The notes under the pieces: model-generated
Database searches by the model: none
What the model saw: the letters and a program-made list of their open reading frames with translations, nothing else
Told to the model about the DNA's origin: nothing
Source of the DNA: Inquilinus sp. Marseille-Q2685
Lineage (GTDB): Bacteria; Pseudomonadota; Alphaproteobacteria; DSM-16000; Inquilinaceae
Direction of reading: 5' to 3'
Length of the DNA: 64,000 nt
NCBI RefSeq assembly: GCF_916619195.1
Contig: NZ_CAKAKL010000002.1
Span: 248,001-312,000, forward strand
Translations under genes and position numbers: made by a program
In this document: one piece after another, positions 1 through 8,693 of the stretch
Layout of the letters: each line of letters starts with the position of its first letter
Numbering within the stretch: position 1 is the stretch's first letter

Positions 1-615
1 AGCGCCTATTGCCGCGGCCCGTTGTTGCGCCGGCTGCCGGATCGTTGCGGCGTCGTCGCCGTCAGCCCGCTGCTGCGCGAGGTGATCCTGGCGCTGGAGG
101 ACGGAGGCGCGGCGGGCCGGGCCCGGCATCGCCTCTGCCTGGTCTTCGCCGACGAGCTGCGGCTGGAGCCGGCGCCCCGGTTGTTCTTGCAGCCCCTGGC
201 GTCGCCGGCGCTGCGGAGGATCGAGGCGGCCCTGGCGGCGGAGCCGGCGCATGCCGGGACCCTGGCCGAATGGGCGGTGCGGCTGGGCACCACCACCCGG
301 TCGCTGGCCCGGGCATTCCAGCGCGAGGCGCGGATGAGCTTCACCGCCTGGCGCCGGCAGGTCCGGCTGCGGGCCGCGCTGACCCGGCTCGCCGAAGGCG
401 CCTCGGTCACCGCCGTGGCGCATGATCTCGGCTTCGGGTCGGCCAGCGCCTTCATCCGCGACTTCCGCCGGGCCACCGGGGTGACGCCGAAACGCTGCTT
501 CCGGCCCGCGGCGCCCGGCTCCGGGCCTGCCATGCGCGAAACGCCCGGGACGGAGGCCCTGCCTTTCGGTAACGATGGCGGACGCCAACGACCAGCCGGA
601 GGACGCCGCCCGTGA
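1..615 (+). CDS. AraC/XylS-family transcriptional regulator, 5' end outside window
   Basis: The reading frame is open from base 1, so the N-terminal sensor part is missing. The last ~110 residues form the double helix-turn-helix of AraC regulators. The second helix region VAHDLGFGSASAFIRDFRR is followed by TGVTPKR, the family's usual ending. The stop TGA overlaps the GTG start of the downstream aminotransferase (GTGA), so the two are probably co-transcribed and translationally coupled, and the regulator may control the aminotransferase. The inducer cannot be inferred because the ligand-binding domain is cut off. Confidence 0.85.
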   Translation, partial: SAYCRGPLLRRLPDRCGVVAVSPLLREVILALEDGGAAGRARHRLCLVFADELRLEPAPRLFLQPLASPALRRIEAALAAEPAHAGTLAEWAVRLGTTTRSLARAFQREARMSFTAWRRQVRLRAALTRLAEGASVTAVAHDLGFGSASAFIRDFRRATGVTPKRCFRPAAPGSGPAMRETPGTEALPFGNDGGRQRPAGGRRP

Positions 616-1985
616 TCCCCAACTCCACCGCCGCGCGCGACGTCGCCTATCTGCTGCACCCCTATACCAATCTCAGCGCCCATCGCGAAACCGGGCCGAT
701 GGTGATCAGCCGCGGCAAGGGCATCCACGTCTATGACGAGGAAGGGCGCGAATACATCGAGGGGCTGGCCGGGCTCTGGTGCGCCGGGCTCGGCTTCGAC
801 CAGGAGCGGCTGGTCGAGGCGGCGACGCGGCAGATGCGGCAGCTGCCCTTCTATCATGCCTTCGCCGGCAAGGTGCCGGACGTGCTGGTCGACCTGGCCG
901 AGGCGCTGATGGCGATCGCACCGAAGCCGCTGGAGCGGGCGCTGTTCGTCAATTCCGGCTCTGAAGCCAACGACCTCGCGGTCAAGATCGCCTGGTACGT
1001 CAACAACGCGCTGGGCCGGCCGGAGAAGAAGAAGATCATCGCCCGCCGCAAGGCCTATCACGGCGTCACCGTGATGTCGGGCAGCCTCACCGGCCTGGCC
1101 TATGCCCAGGACGGCTTCGACCTGCCGGTCGGCCGGGTGGTGCATGTCGACACGCCGCATCACTATCACGGCGCCGAGCCGGGCGAGAGCGAGGAGGACT
1201 ATGCCACCCGGCTGGCCGGGCAGCTGGAGGCCGTGATCCAGGCCGAGGGGCCGGAGACGGTGGCCGCCTTCATCGCCGAGCCGGTGATGGGCGCGGGCGG
1301 CGTGGTCGTGCCGCCGCGCACCTATTTCGAGAAGGTGCAGGCGGTGCTGCGCCGCCACGACGTGCTGTTCATCGCCGACGAGGTGATCTGCGGCTTCGGC
1401 CGCACCGGCAACTGGTTCGGCTGCGATACGTTCGGCATCCGGCCGGACATCATGACGGTGGCCAAGCAGCTCTCGGCCGGCTTCCTGCCGATCGCGGCGA
1501 CGCTGGTCTCCGGCCCGGTCTATGAGGCGCTGGTGGCGGGCAGCGACAAACACGGGCTGTTCGGCCACGGCAACACCTATGGCGGCCATCCGGTAGCCGC
1601 GGCGGTGGCGCTGGAGACGCTGAAGATCTATCGCGAGACCGACATCGTCGGCCGGGTGCGGCGGGTCGGCGCGGCGCTGCAGGAGGGCCTGCGCCGCCAT
1701 GCGGGCCATCCGCTGGTCGGCGAGGTGCGCGGCCTCGGCCTGATCGCGGCGGCCGAGCTGGTCGCCGACAAGGCCGCCCGGACCAATTTCGACAAGGCCA
1801 GGGGCGTCGGCGCCGGGCTGGTCCGGCGCGCCCAGGCGCACGGCCTCCTGACCCGCGCCATGCCGGGCGACGCGGTCGCCTTCTGTCCGCCGATGATCAT
1901 CGACGAGGCCGGCGTGGCGGAGATGCTGCGGCGTTTCGGTCTGGCGCTGGACGAGACCTGGTCGGCACTGCGCGAGGCGGCATGA
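612..1985 (+). CDS. class III (omega) aminotransferase
   Basis: 457 residues, the normal length for fold-type I PLP class III aminotransferases. Visible signatures are VNSGSEANDLAVKIA (cofactor phosphate site), FIADEVICGFGRTG (the Asp that contacts the pyridine nitrogen) and TVAKQLSAGFLPIAA with the PLP-binding Lys. Overall it resembles the omega-amino acid/pyruvate or diamine aminotransferases. The substrate cannot be set from sequence alone. The GTG start overlaps the AraC stop, and the gene ends in an ATGA overlap with the CysQ-like gene, giving a tight three-gene operon. Confidence 0.88.
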   Translation: MIPNSTAARDVAYLLHPYTNLSAHRETGPMVISRGKGIHVYDEEGREYIEGLAGLWCAGLGFDQERLVEAATRQMRQLPFYHAFAGKVPDVLVDLAEALMAIAPKPLERALFVNSGSEANDLAVKIAWYVNNALGRPEKKKIIARRKAYHGVTVMSGSLTGLAYAQDGFDLPVGRVVHVDTPHHYHGAEPGESEEDYATRLAGQLEAVIQAEGPETVAAFIAEPVMGAGGVVVPPRTYFEKVQAVLRRHDVLFIADEVICGFGRTGNWFGCDTFGIRPDIMTVAKQLSAGFLPIAATLVSGPVYEALVAGSDKHGLFGHGNTYGGHPVAAAVALETLKIYRETDIVGRVRRVGAALQEGLRRHAGHPLVGEVRGLGLIAAAELVADKAARTNFDKARGVGAGLVRRAQAHGLLTRAMPGDAVAFCPPMIIDEAGVAEMLRRFGLALDETWSALREAA

Positions 1986-2764
1986 CAAGCTCGGACGCAT
2001 TGCCGCCGGTTGAGGCGGTCGTCGACCTCGCCCGCCGCGCCGGCCGGGTGGTGCTCGAGATCTACGACAGCTTCGACGGCGCCACCCTGCGCAAGGGCGA
2101 CGGCAGTCCGGTCACCGCCGCGGATCACGCCGCCGAGGCGCTGATCCTGCCCGGCCTCCGCGCCTTGCTGCCGGGCGTGCCGGTGGTGGCCGAGGAGCAT
2201 TGCGCCGCGCACGGCATTCCGGCCGCGGCCGATCGCTTCTGGCTGGTCGACCCGGTCGACGGCACCAAGGAGTTCCTGCGCCGCAACGGCGAGTTCACCG
2301 TCAATATCGGCCTGGTGGTGAAGGGCGTGCCGGTGCTCGGCGTGGTCGAGGCGCCGGCCTTCGATCGCCGCTTCTGGGCGGCCGGCGGCATGGCCTGGCA
2401 GCAGCGGGGCGACGAGGCGCCGCGGCGGATCGCGGTGCGGCCGCCGCCCATGGAGGGGCTGGTGGTGCTGACCAGCCGGTCGCACCGCGACGATCCGAAG
2501 CTGGATGCGGGGTTGCAGGGGCGCCGCGTCGCCGAGCGCCGGATCCTCGGCAGCTCGCTGAAGATCGCGCTGATCGCGGCGGGGGAGGCGGATCTCTATC
2601 CCCGCTTCGGCCCGACCATGGAATGGGACACCGCGGCGGCCGACGCCGTGCTGCGGGCCGCCGGCGGCGTCATCGACGACCCGGCGTCCGGCCTGCCGCT
2701 GGCCTATGCCAAGCCCGGCTTCGCCAACGCCGGCTTCGTCGCGCGCGGGGCCGCGGCGGGCTGA
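1982..2764 (+). CDS. cysQ: 3'(2'),5'-bisphosphate nucleotidase CysQ (inositol-monophosphatase family)
   Basis: 260 residues with the lithium-sensitive phosphatase motifs: PVTAADHAAE, VAEEHC, the metal-binding WLVDPVDGTKEF, and the C-terminal MEWDTAAADAVLRAAGG. The WDxxA pattern and length fit CysQ, which hydrolyses 3'-phosphoadenosine 5'-phosphate made during sulfate assimilation. It starts at an ATG overlapping the aminotransferase stop (ATGA). A generic inositol monophosphatase is the alternative; the DPVDGTKEF form favours CysQ. Confidence 0.8.
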   Translation: MTSSDALPPVEAVVDLARRAGRVVLEIYDSFDGATLRKGDGSPVTAADHAAEALILPGLRALLPGVPVVAEEHCAAHGIPAAADRFWLVDPVDGTKEFLRRNGEFTVNIGLVVKGVPVLGVVEAPAFDRRFWAAGGMAWQQRGDEAPRRIAVRPPPMEGLVVLTSRSHRDDPKLDAGLQGRRVAERRILGSSLKIALIAAGEADLYPRFGPTMEWDTAAADAVLRAAGGVIDDPASGLPLAYAKPGFANAGFVARGAAAG

Positions 2765-2784
2765 TCCCTTCCGCCTGCCGGCAA

Positions 2785-2824
2785 AAGCAAAGGGCCGTCC
2801 CGGCGATGGGGCGGCCCTTTGCTT
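2785..2824 (+). terminator. hairpin terminator after cysQ
   Basis: A 16-bp stem (AAGCAAAGGGCCGTCC pairing with GGGCGGCCCTTTGCTT, one G-T wobble) begins about 20 bases after the cysQ stop. The following T stretch is short, so termination strength is uncertain, but the position at the end of a + strand operon fits. Confidence 0.7.
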
Positions 2825-2850
2825 TGACTGTACTTGCCGGACCCCGGATG

Positions 2851-2878
2851 AAGAAAGGGGCGCCCCGAAGGACGCCCC
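2851..2878 (-). terminator. rho-independent terminator of the OmpA-family gene
   Basis: Read on the minus strand, GGGGCGTCC and GGGCGCCCC pair around a TTCG tetraloop (2857-2878) and are followed by TTTCTT. It lies about 30 bases after the porin stop codon. Confidence 0.8.
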
Positions 2879-2908
2879 CCTCTCCCGATGGGATCTTTAA
2901 AGACCGTC

Positions 2909-3916
2909 TTAGTTGATGACGATCTCGACGCGGCGGTTCTGCGGCTCGCGCACACCGTCGGCGGTCGGGACCAGCGGATCGGACTCGCCGACGCCGCGGG
3001 TGACGATCAGGCTGTCGGCAACGCCGTCCGCAACCAGCTCGCGGCGGACCGACTCGGCGCGACGCACCGACAGGGCCTGGTTGTACCGGTCCGAACCCGA
3101 ACGGTCGGTGTGGCCGGTGACGTCGATGCGGGTAGTCTTGCCCTGGAGGGCGTCAGCCGCGGCCGAGGCCACGATCTGCTTGGCTTCCGGGGTCAGACGC
3201 GAGCTGTCGAAGTCGAAGAACACCAGGTAGCTGCGGCCCGCCACCGTCTCGACCTGCTCGACCGGAGCCGGGGCCGGGGCGAAGGTGTAGCGGACGCCGA
3301 CCAGGATGGTGTGGTTGTTGCTGCTGTCGTACTTCAGCTTGACGCCCTGGTCGCTGAAGGTCGGCTCGGTGTTGCCGAGGTAGCGGTACTCGAGGTTCGC
3401 GGCCAGGTTCGGCGAGAAGTTGTACGACACACCCGCGATGCCCTGATAGGCGAACTGGGTGTTGAAATCCTTGAACGTGTTGCCGCCAGCCTTCAACTCG
3501 GCGTCGAGCAGGGCGACGCCAACGCCGGCGCCGATGTACGGCACGAACGGCGAGCCGAAGTCGAAGTCGTAGTAGCCGTTGGCCATAATGCCGATGGTGC
3601 GGAAGTGGCCGTTCTTGGCGATGGTGTTGCCGCCGACCTTGGCTTCATTGAGATTGTTGGTGCGCAGGCTCACCTCGGCGTCCGCACGGAACGAACCCCA
3701 GTCGTAACCGAGATAGATGTTGCCGGCCGGGCCGATGTCGTACTCCGACTTGCCGTCGATGTTGGTGCCCTTGACGCTCCAGCTGTCATCCTGGCGGATG
3801 TTGACGCCAGCGCCGGCACCGACATAGAGACCAGTGGCCTGATACTCCTGCGCCATCGCCGGGGCTGCAACGAGCAGGGCGGCCGCACCGACGGCGTACA
3901 TCAAGTTCTTCTTCAT
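2909..3916 (-). CDS. OmpA-family outer-membrane protein
   Basis: 335 residues from the ATG at 3916, chosen because GAGG lies 8 bases upstream and a signal peptide follows at once (MKKNLMYAVGAAALLVAAPA, then MAQ cleavage). Residues ~25-215 read as an eight-stranded beta barrel with alternating aromatic strands such as AYQGIAGVSYNFSPN and NLEYRYLGN. Residues ~225-335 are the peptidoglycan-binding OmpA domain, with FFDFDSSRLTPEAKQ, VTGHTDRSGSDRYN and NRRVEIVIN. It should anchor the outer membrane to the cell wall. It has its own terminator and a long upstream region, so it is probably a strongly expressed single gene. Confidence 0.92.
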   Translation of the reverse strand: MKKNLMYAVGAAALLVAAPAMAQEYQATGLYVGAGAGVNIRQDDSWSVKGTNIDGKSEYDIGPAGNIYLGYDWGSFRADAEVSLRTNNLNEAKVGGNTIAKNGHFRTIGIMANGYYDFDFGSPFVPYIGAGVGVALLDAELKAGGNTFKDFNTQFAYQGIAGVSYNFSPNLAANLEYRYLGNTEPTFSDQGVKLKYDSSNNHTILVGVRYTFAPAPAPVEQVETVAGRSYLVFFDFDSSRLTPEAKQIVASAAADALQGKTTRIDVTGHTDRSGSDRYNQALSVRRAESVRRELVADGVADSLIVTRGVGESDPLVPTADGVREPQNRRVEIVIN

Positions 3917-4360
3917 ATCCAATACCTCGCTGATCACGGTTCAACCGAGGTCTCGTCCCCCGCTTCCTTCAAGGGCTGCGACCAGACCGCTCCCTTTGGA
4001 TGTACGATGGTCGGGCGTAGACCGCAATTGAAATGGACCGTGCTGTTGCGAATTTCGCGCAGTGTTGCAGCGATGCACCACTGCCCTGCACGGCCATTCG
4101 CGACCGGGTTAACTGATTGTTTGGATTTTGGAAACCGAAAAGCAGCGTCATCGGCGAGACGGCGCGAATGCAACAAGACCGTGACAGGGCCGGCGGCGGT
4201 CCGGATTTTTCCGAATCCGAAGATTCATGAGCAATTGCAATATGTTGGCTCAAGGATCTGCGGCCGGCCGTCATTCCCTTCCTTGCGCCGGGAAGCCCGG
4301 CTGCTCCGCCCCGTCCGCCGGTCGTGGCAGACAGCCCCCCGGGGGCGGAGAATCACCGTC
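3917..4360 (-). promoter_or_regulatory. non-coding region upstream of the OmpA-family gene
   Basis: 444 bases without a credible gene. The stretch 4015-4250 is clearly more AT-rich than its surroundings, as expected for the promoter and 5' leader of the porin. I could not pick -35/-10 boxes with confidence. Only the Shine-Dalgarno GAGG at the 3916 end is convincing. Confidence 0.4.
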
Positions 4361-4999
4361 TCAGCGCAGTCGGTCCCGAACCAGCCGGGCGATGCCGGCC
4401 GCGCGCTGCTCGGCCGTCGCCAGAAGACGGTCGCGGCTTTCGGCATAGACCTGCCGGCGGGCGGCGTCGTCGAGGCCGCGCAGGTTGACGTCGACGGCGT
4501 AGAGCACCGCCTCGACCGCGCCGCGCAGGGTCGCGGCCCCGGCGCCGACATCGCTGACGATCTGGGTCGCCGCCAGCGTGGCGGCCTGGTTGGCGAGGTC
4601 GATGCCCTCCAGCGCGGTCTGGGCCGCGTTCAACGGGACCTCGGTGGCGGCGACCGTCGCCTGCCGCAGCGCCTCGCGGCGCGCCGCCTTCTCCTCCTCG
4701 GTCGCCTTCGGCAGCTTCAGCGCCGCCATATAGGCGTCGAACACGGCGATGTCGGCCTCGGCATGGGCCGACAGCTCGGCGATCAGCCGCTCGCCCGACA
4801 GGATCAGCGTGTCGAGGAAGCCCCGGTCGGCCGTCTTGTTGGCGGTGATGCGCAGCGCCATCACCACGAGGCCGAGGCCGAGCGTCGCCGACACCATGGC
4901 GGCGGAACCGCCGCCGGGGGTCGGCGAATCGCTGGCCAGCGTGTCGCGGAAGGTGGCGAGCGGCCAGCGCCACAGGCTGTCTTCTGTCTCGGCGGTCAT
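4361..4999 (-). CDS. cyclodeaminase/cyclohydrolase family protein (FTCD C-terminal type)
   Basis: 212 residues starting at the ATG at 4999 with GGGAGGG in front. The N-terminal motif SDSPTPGGGSAAMVSATLG is the signature of formiminotransferase-cyclodeaminase C-terminal domains, which convert 5-formimino-THF to methenyl-THF with release of ammonia. The rest is the expected all-helical body. Its start codon overlaps the folD stop by one base (TGATG), so the two are translated together. FolD acts on methenyl-THF, the product of this reaction, which makes a two-step folate module plausible. Stand-alone homologues in serine-cycle bacteria act as methenyl-THF cyclohydrolases, which is a real alternative. 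Confidence 0.85.
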   Translation of the reverse strand: MTAETEDSLWRWPLATFRDTLASDSPTPGGGSAAMVSATLGLGLVVMALRITANKTADRGFLDTLILSGERLIAELSAHAEADIAVFDAYMAALKLPKATEEEKAARREALRQATVAATEVPLNAAQTALEGIDLANQAATLAATQIVSDVGAGAATLRGAVEAVLYAVDVNLRGLDDAARRQVYAESRDRLLATAEQRAAGIARLVRDRLR

Positions 5000-5853
5000 C
5001 ACACCCTCCCGGCGCGGCGCTGCAGGTCCATGGCCTGCAGCAGGTTGGCGAAGATCAGGGTCGCGGTCAGCGGTCCGACGCCGCCCGGCACCGGCGTCAG
5101 TGCCGCCACGACCGGGCGGACGCCGTCGGCATCGACGTCGCCGACCACCCGGCCCTCGACCACCGAGATGCCTGCGTCGACCACCACCTGGCCCGGCCGG
5201 ACCATCGCCCCAGTGACCAGGCCGGGCCGGCCGGCGGCGACGAAGACGATGTCGGCGGCGGCGACAGCGGCGGCCAGGTCGCGGGTGCGGCTGTGGCACA
5301 CCGTCACCGTGGCGTCGCGGTTGACCAACATCGGCGCCAGCGCCCGGCCGACGGCGCGGCCGCGGCCGACCACCACGGCCCGGGTGCCCTTCAGCTCCGC
5401 GGCGGCCTCGGCCAGCCGGATGCAGGCGGCCGGGGTGGCCGGCAGCAGCGCATCGGCCTCGCGCCCGGCGGCGATCAGGCCGAGATTGTGCGGCGTCAGC
5501 CCGTCGACATCCTTCCGCGGGTCGAGCTGCCGGATCGCGACCTCGACATCCAGCCCGGCGGCCAGCGGCAGCTCGATCAGGATGCCGTGCACGCCGGGAT
5601 CGGCCGACAGCGCGGCGATGCGGGCGTCGAGCGCGGCCTGGCCGCCGGCCGGATCGACCGTCTCGACCCGGAAGCCGAGGCCGAGCGCATCGGCGGTGCG
5701 CTGCTTGGCGGCGGCGTAGCGGGCGACCGCCGCGTCGTCGCTGGCCACCACCACGGCCAGGCAGGGGCGGAGGCCGGGCGGAGTCTCCTCCAGGATCCGC
5801 GACCGGATCCGCTCGGCGATCGGCTTTCCCAGCAGGGCGGCGGCTTCGGCCAT
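4999..5853 (-). CDS. folD: methylenetetrahydrofolate dehydrogenase / methenyl-THF cyclohydrolase FolD
   Basis: 284 residues, the usual FolD length. Motifs in order are the Tyr-x3-Lys of YAAAKQRTADALG (catalytic Lys), GILIELPLAAG, DPRKDVDGLTP, the NADP-binding loop VVGRGRAVGRALAPML, and PVPGGVGPLT at the end. The NADP loop is somewhat diverged from the common GRSxxVGxP form. The ATG at 5853 was chosen because it directly precedes the conserved LLGKPIAERIRSRI start; no strong ribosome site is visible. It interconverts methylene-, methenyl- and formyl-THF. Confidence 0.9.
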   Translation of the reverse strand: MAEAAALLGKPIAERIRSRILEETPPGLRPCLAVVVASDDAAVARYAAAKQRTADALGLGFRVETVDPAGGQAALDARIAALSADPGVHGILIELPLAAGLDVEVAIRQLDPRKDVDGLTPHNLGLIAAGREADALLPATPAACIRLAEAAAELKGTRAVVVGRGRAVGRALAPMLVNRDATVTVCHSRTRDLAAAVAAADIVFVAAGRPGLVTGAMVRPGQVVVDAGISVVEGRVVGDVDADGVRPVVAALTPVPGGVGPLTATLIFANLLQAMDLQRRAGRV

Positions 5854-6035
5854 GGCGAGGTCCCGTTCAGCGTCCGGCCCGGAATACACCACGACGGCGC
5901 CCCCGGCTCGACATTTCAGCCGGACAAGGCCATAACGCCGGCGCCCCCTGCCACTGGGGCCGCGACACCGATCGGCCGATTCGCGGCGTGGCCCGGAATC
6001 GGCCCGGGCCCGGAGCAAGCGTCCTGGAGCACGCC

Positions 6036-6530
6036 ATGGTCCCCGTCCTGTTCGCGCTCGGCACCAATCTCGGCGACCGCACGGCCAATCTGCGCCGGGC
6101 GATCGCCTGGCTGCGCCGCGAGACGACGATCGACGCCGCCTCCGCCGTCTACGAGACGGCACCGATGTACGACACCGACCAGCCCGCCTTCCTCAACATG
6201 TGCGTCGCCGCCCGGACCGGGCTCGCGCCCGAGGCGCTGCTGGCGCGGCTGAAGGCGGCGGAGGCGGAGATCGGCCGGGTGCCCAGCCGGCCCAACGGGC
6301 CGCGGTTGATCGACATCGACCTGCTGCTCTACGGCGACCGCGTCATCGGCCGGCCGGATCTGGTGGTGCCGCATCCGCGGATGGCGGAGCGCGGCTTCGT
6401 CCTGGCGCCTGCCGCCGACGTCGCTGCCGGCTGGGTCCATCCGGTCGAGGGCCGCAGCGTGGCCGAGCTGCTGCGGGCGCTCGGGCCGCTGCCCGACGTG
6501 GTCCGGCGCGACGACCTGCGGCTGGACTAG
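6036..6530 (+). CDS. folK: 6-hydroxymethyl-7,8-dihydropterin pyrophosphokinase FolK
   Basis: 164 residues from the ATG at 6036 (GGAG 6 bases upstream). FolK signatures are LFALGTNLGDRTANL at the start, PNGPRLIDIDLLLYG (metal and pterin site) and PHPRMAERGFVLAPAADVA. It transfers pyrophosphate to the pterin in folate synthesis. It is divergent from the folD pair, with 182 bases between, so folate genes cluster here in both directions. Confidence 0.93.
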   Translation: MVPVLFALGTNLGDRTANLRRAIAWLRRETTIDAASAVYETAPMYDTDQPAFLNMCVAARTGLAPEALLARLKAAEAEIGRVPSRPNGPRLIDIDLLLYGDRVIGRPDLVVPHPRMAERGFVLAPAADVAAGWVHPVEGRSVAELLRALGPLPDVVRRDDLRLD

Positions 6531-6535
6531 CCCGG

Positions 6536-7561
6536 CTAAGCCGGCGCCGGCCCGGCCGAGCCGCGCTCGACCAGCTCCGGCACCACCAGATGCGAGGGCG
6601 GGGTCTCGCCGCGCAGCAGGGCCAGCAGCTGCTCGGCCAGGCGCTCGCCGAAGGGGCGCAGCGAGGTGCGGAAGGTGGTCAGGGGCGGGTTGGCCAGCGC
6701 CGCGATCGGGATGTCGTCGCAGCCGATGATCGAGACGTCGCTGCCGACGGACAGGCCGGCGGCGCGCGCCGCCTCGACGGCGCCGAACGCCATCTCGTCA
6801 TTGCCGCACAGGATCGCGGTCGGCCGCGGCGACAGCGCCAGCAGGGCGGCGGTCTGCCGCCGGCCGGCTTCGGCGGTGTAGTCGCCGCAGCGGTGCCAGT
6901 CGGGGTCGGCGGCCAGGCCGGCGGCCGCCAGTGCTTCCTGCCATCCGAGCAGGCGCTGGCGGCTGGCGTTGACCTGCGCCGGCGTGTTGATCAGGGCGAT
7001 GCGGCGATGGCCGCGGGCGGCCAGCCAGGCGGTCGCGGCCCGGCCGGTGGCGCGATGGTCGGCGTCGACGAAGGGCGTCTCCGGCCGGTCGCCGTCACGG
7101 CCCAGCATGACGAAGGGGAAGCCCTGGCGGCGCAGATAGTCGGCGCGCGGATCGCCGACCCGCACGCGGGTCAGGATCACGGCGTCGACCCGCCGGCCCT
7201 CGACCAGCCGGCGCAGCGTCTCGGTCTCCTGTTCGTCCGGCGCGGCGCCGGCGACCAGAACGGCATAGCCCGCCGGCGCCAGCACCGCGTCGATGCCGGT
7301 CAGGAGCGGCAGGAAATAGCTGTCAACCAGCGCGGTGGGCGAGGGGGTGAGCAGGAAGCCGACGGCGTCGGCCCGGCCGCGGCGCAGGGTGCGGCCAAGG
7401 GCGTTCGGCCTGTAGCCGACCTCCGCCGCCGCGGCCACCACCCGCTTGCGGGTGTCGTCGGCGACGTCGCTGTGGCCGTTGAGCGCGCGGGAGACGGTGT
7501 AGGTCGACAGTCTAAGCGATCGGGCGAGTTCGACGATGCCCACCCGTTTGCGATCCGCCAT
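6536..7561 (-). CDS. LacI-family transcriptional regulator
   Basis: 341 residues. The N-terminal LacI headpiece is clear: IVELARSLRLSTYTVSRALN then RKRVVAAAAEVGYRPN. It is followed by a periplasmic-binding-protein-like effector domain ending TTFRTSLRPFGERLAEQLL. It lies 21 bases downstream of the glycoside hydrolase gene on the same strand, and a perfect LacI-type palindrome sits upstream of that gene, so it probably represses its own operon in response to a sugar. Confidence 0.92.
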   Translation of the reverse strand: MADRKRVGIVELARSLRLSTYTVSRALNGHSDVADDTRKRVVAAAAEVGYRPNALGRTLRRGRADAVGFLLTPSPTALVDSYFLPLLTGIDAVLAPAGYAVLVAGAAPDEQETETLRRLVEGRRVDAVILTRVRVGDPRADYLRRQGFPFVMLGRDGDRPETPFVDADHRATGRAATAWLAARGHRRIALINTPAQVNASRQRLLGWQEALAAAGLAADPDWHRCGDYTAEAGRRQTAALLALSPRPTAILCGNDEMAFGAVEAARAAGLSVGSDVSIIGCDDIPIAALANPPLTTFRTSLRPFGERLAEQLLALLRGETPPSHLVVPELVERGSAGPAPA

Positions 7562-7582
7562 TCGCCCGTTCCGCCGTCCTGG

Positions 7583-8644
7583 TCAGTCCTCGATCCCGGC
7601 GAACAGCAGCACCATGGCCGCGGTCCGGGACGCGCCGGTGCCGCCGAGCCCCTCGCCGGTGATCGGGTCGAAGTATTCGCGAAAGCCGCTCCGGGCCACA
7701 ACGGCCATGCTGTCGCGGCGGATGCGCGCGGCCAAGTCCCGACGGCCGGCGCGCCGGAGGCCGTCATGCAGCATCCAGGTGGCGGCCAGGCAGACCGCGC
7801 CGCGCCAGGGACGCCGGGGTTCGAATTCCGCCCGGCCGGGCTCGAAGCTCGGCACCGCGACCGCGGCCTGGTCCAGCCAGCGCTCCAGCCGGGCGGGCAG
7901 GGCCGGGTGCCGCACCGCCAGGGTCGGATCGGCATAGAGCGGCAGGACGCCGCCGATGGCGGGCCGGCGGATCGCCTGCCCGCTGCGGAGGTCGCGCGAA
8001 TGGTACAGGCCGTCCGCCTCGTTCCAGCAGGCCTCCAGCGCCGCGCGGGTCCGGGCAATCATGCGGTCGACCTCGGCCATGCCGGCCCGGTCGTCGATCA
8101 TGTCGAGCAGGAAGCGCAGATCGCGGTTGGCGCGCAGCAGGATCGCGTTGACGCCGATATCGGCGACGCGGACCGGGGCGGCGGCCGCATCCCAGGCCGG
8201 GCTGCCCTCCATCCCGCTTTCCCGGGGATCGATGATGGCCGCCAGCCCGGTGCCCTCGGGGTCCCGCGCCGCGGCGAACCAGCGGTGCCAGGCCAGAAGC
8301 TTCGGCGCCAGCAGCCGCAGGCGCGGCCGCGCGCGCCGCACCCCGCATTGCTCGAACAGATGGCGGGCGGCGGTGGCGGCGACCGGCGGCTGCGTCAGGC
8401 CGGCCGCTCGCCGGCCGCGGACCGAAAGGTGCGGAACCATGCCGTCCGGCCGCTGCCCGGCCAGCAGGCTCTCGATCTCGGTCCAGGCGCGGTCCTCATC
8501 GAACTTGGCGAGGCCGAGCGCGACCAGGCAGGACGCCCGGCCCTGCTGCGCCGGGGGAGGGGCGGAGGATGTCGGCGCGGTGCGGTCGCCGCAGTCGTTC
8601 GCCCGGAGAACGGCGATCGCAGCCTCGGTCAGCGCGGTGGTCAT
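7583..8644 (-). CDS. MGH1/GH63-like glycoside hydrolase with degenerate active-site motifs
   Basis: 353 residues, shorter than the ~420-450 I expect for this (alpha/alpha)6-barrel family. Recognisable landmarks are LRANDCGDRTAPT, GLAKFDEDRAWTEIESLLAG, QRPDGMVPHL, RESGMEGSPAWD, VADIGVNAILLRAN and FREYFDPITGEGLGG. Several tryptophan-rich motifs that I remember as invariant are lost: the QWNWDS position reads QQGRAS, GPVW reads GAVC, and FSWTAA reads ASRTAA. The DNSP of the acid site reads EGSP, and about 40 residues seem to be missing after SPAWD. The frame is intact. It may be a non-catalytic or re-purposed family member under LacI control. Confidence 0.72.
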   Translation of the reverse strand: MTTALTEAAIAVLRANDCGDRTAPTSSAPPPAQQGRASCLVALGLAKFDEDRAWTEIESLLAGQRPDGMVPHLSVRGRRAAGLTQPPVAATAARHLFEQCGVRRARPRLRLLAPKLLAWHRWFAAARDPEGTGLAAIIDPRESGMEGSPAWDAAAAPVRVADIGVNAILLRANRDLRFLLDMIDDRAGMAEVDRMIARTRAALEACWNEADGLYHSRDLRSGQAIRRPAIGGVLPLYADPTLAVRHPALPARLERWLDQAAVAVPSFEPGRAEFEPRRPWRGAVCLAATWMLHDGLRRAGRRDLAARIRRDSMAVVARSGFREYFDPITGEGLGGTGASRTAAMVLLFAGIED

Positions 8645-8693
8645 GACGCTCGCGGGTCGGATCCGGCAGGCCGGTTGCGCGAGGCGTTGTTAG

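Noticed and set aside
6-2000. A long minus-strand frame opposite the aminotransferase
   Set aside because: Shadow frame; the + strand has convincing aminotransferase and AraC motifs.
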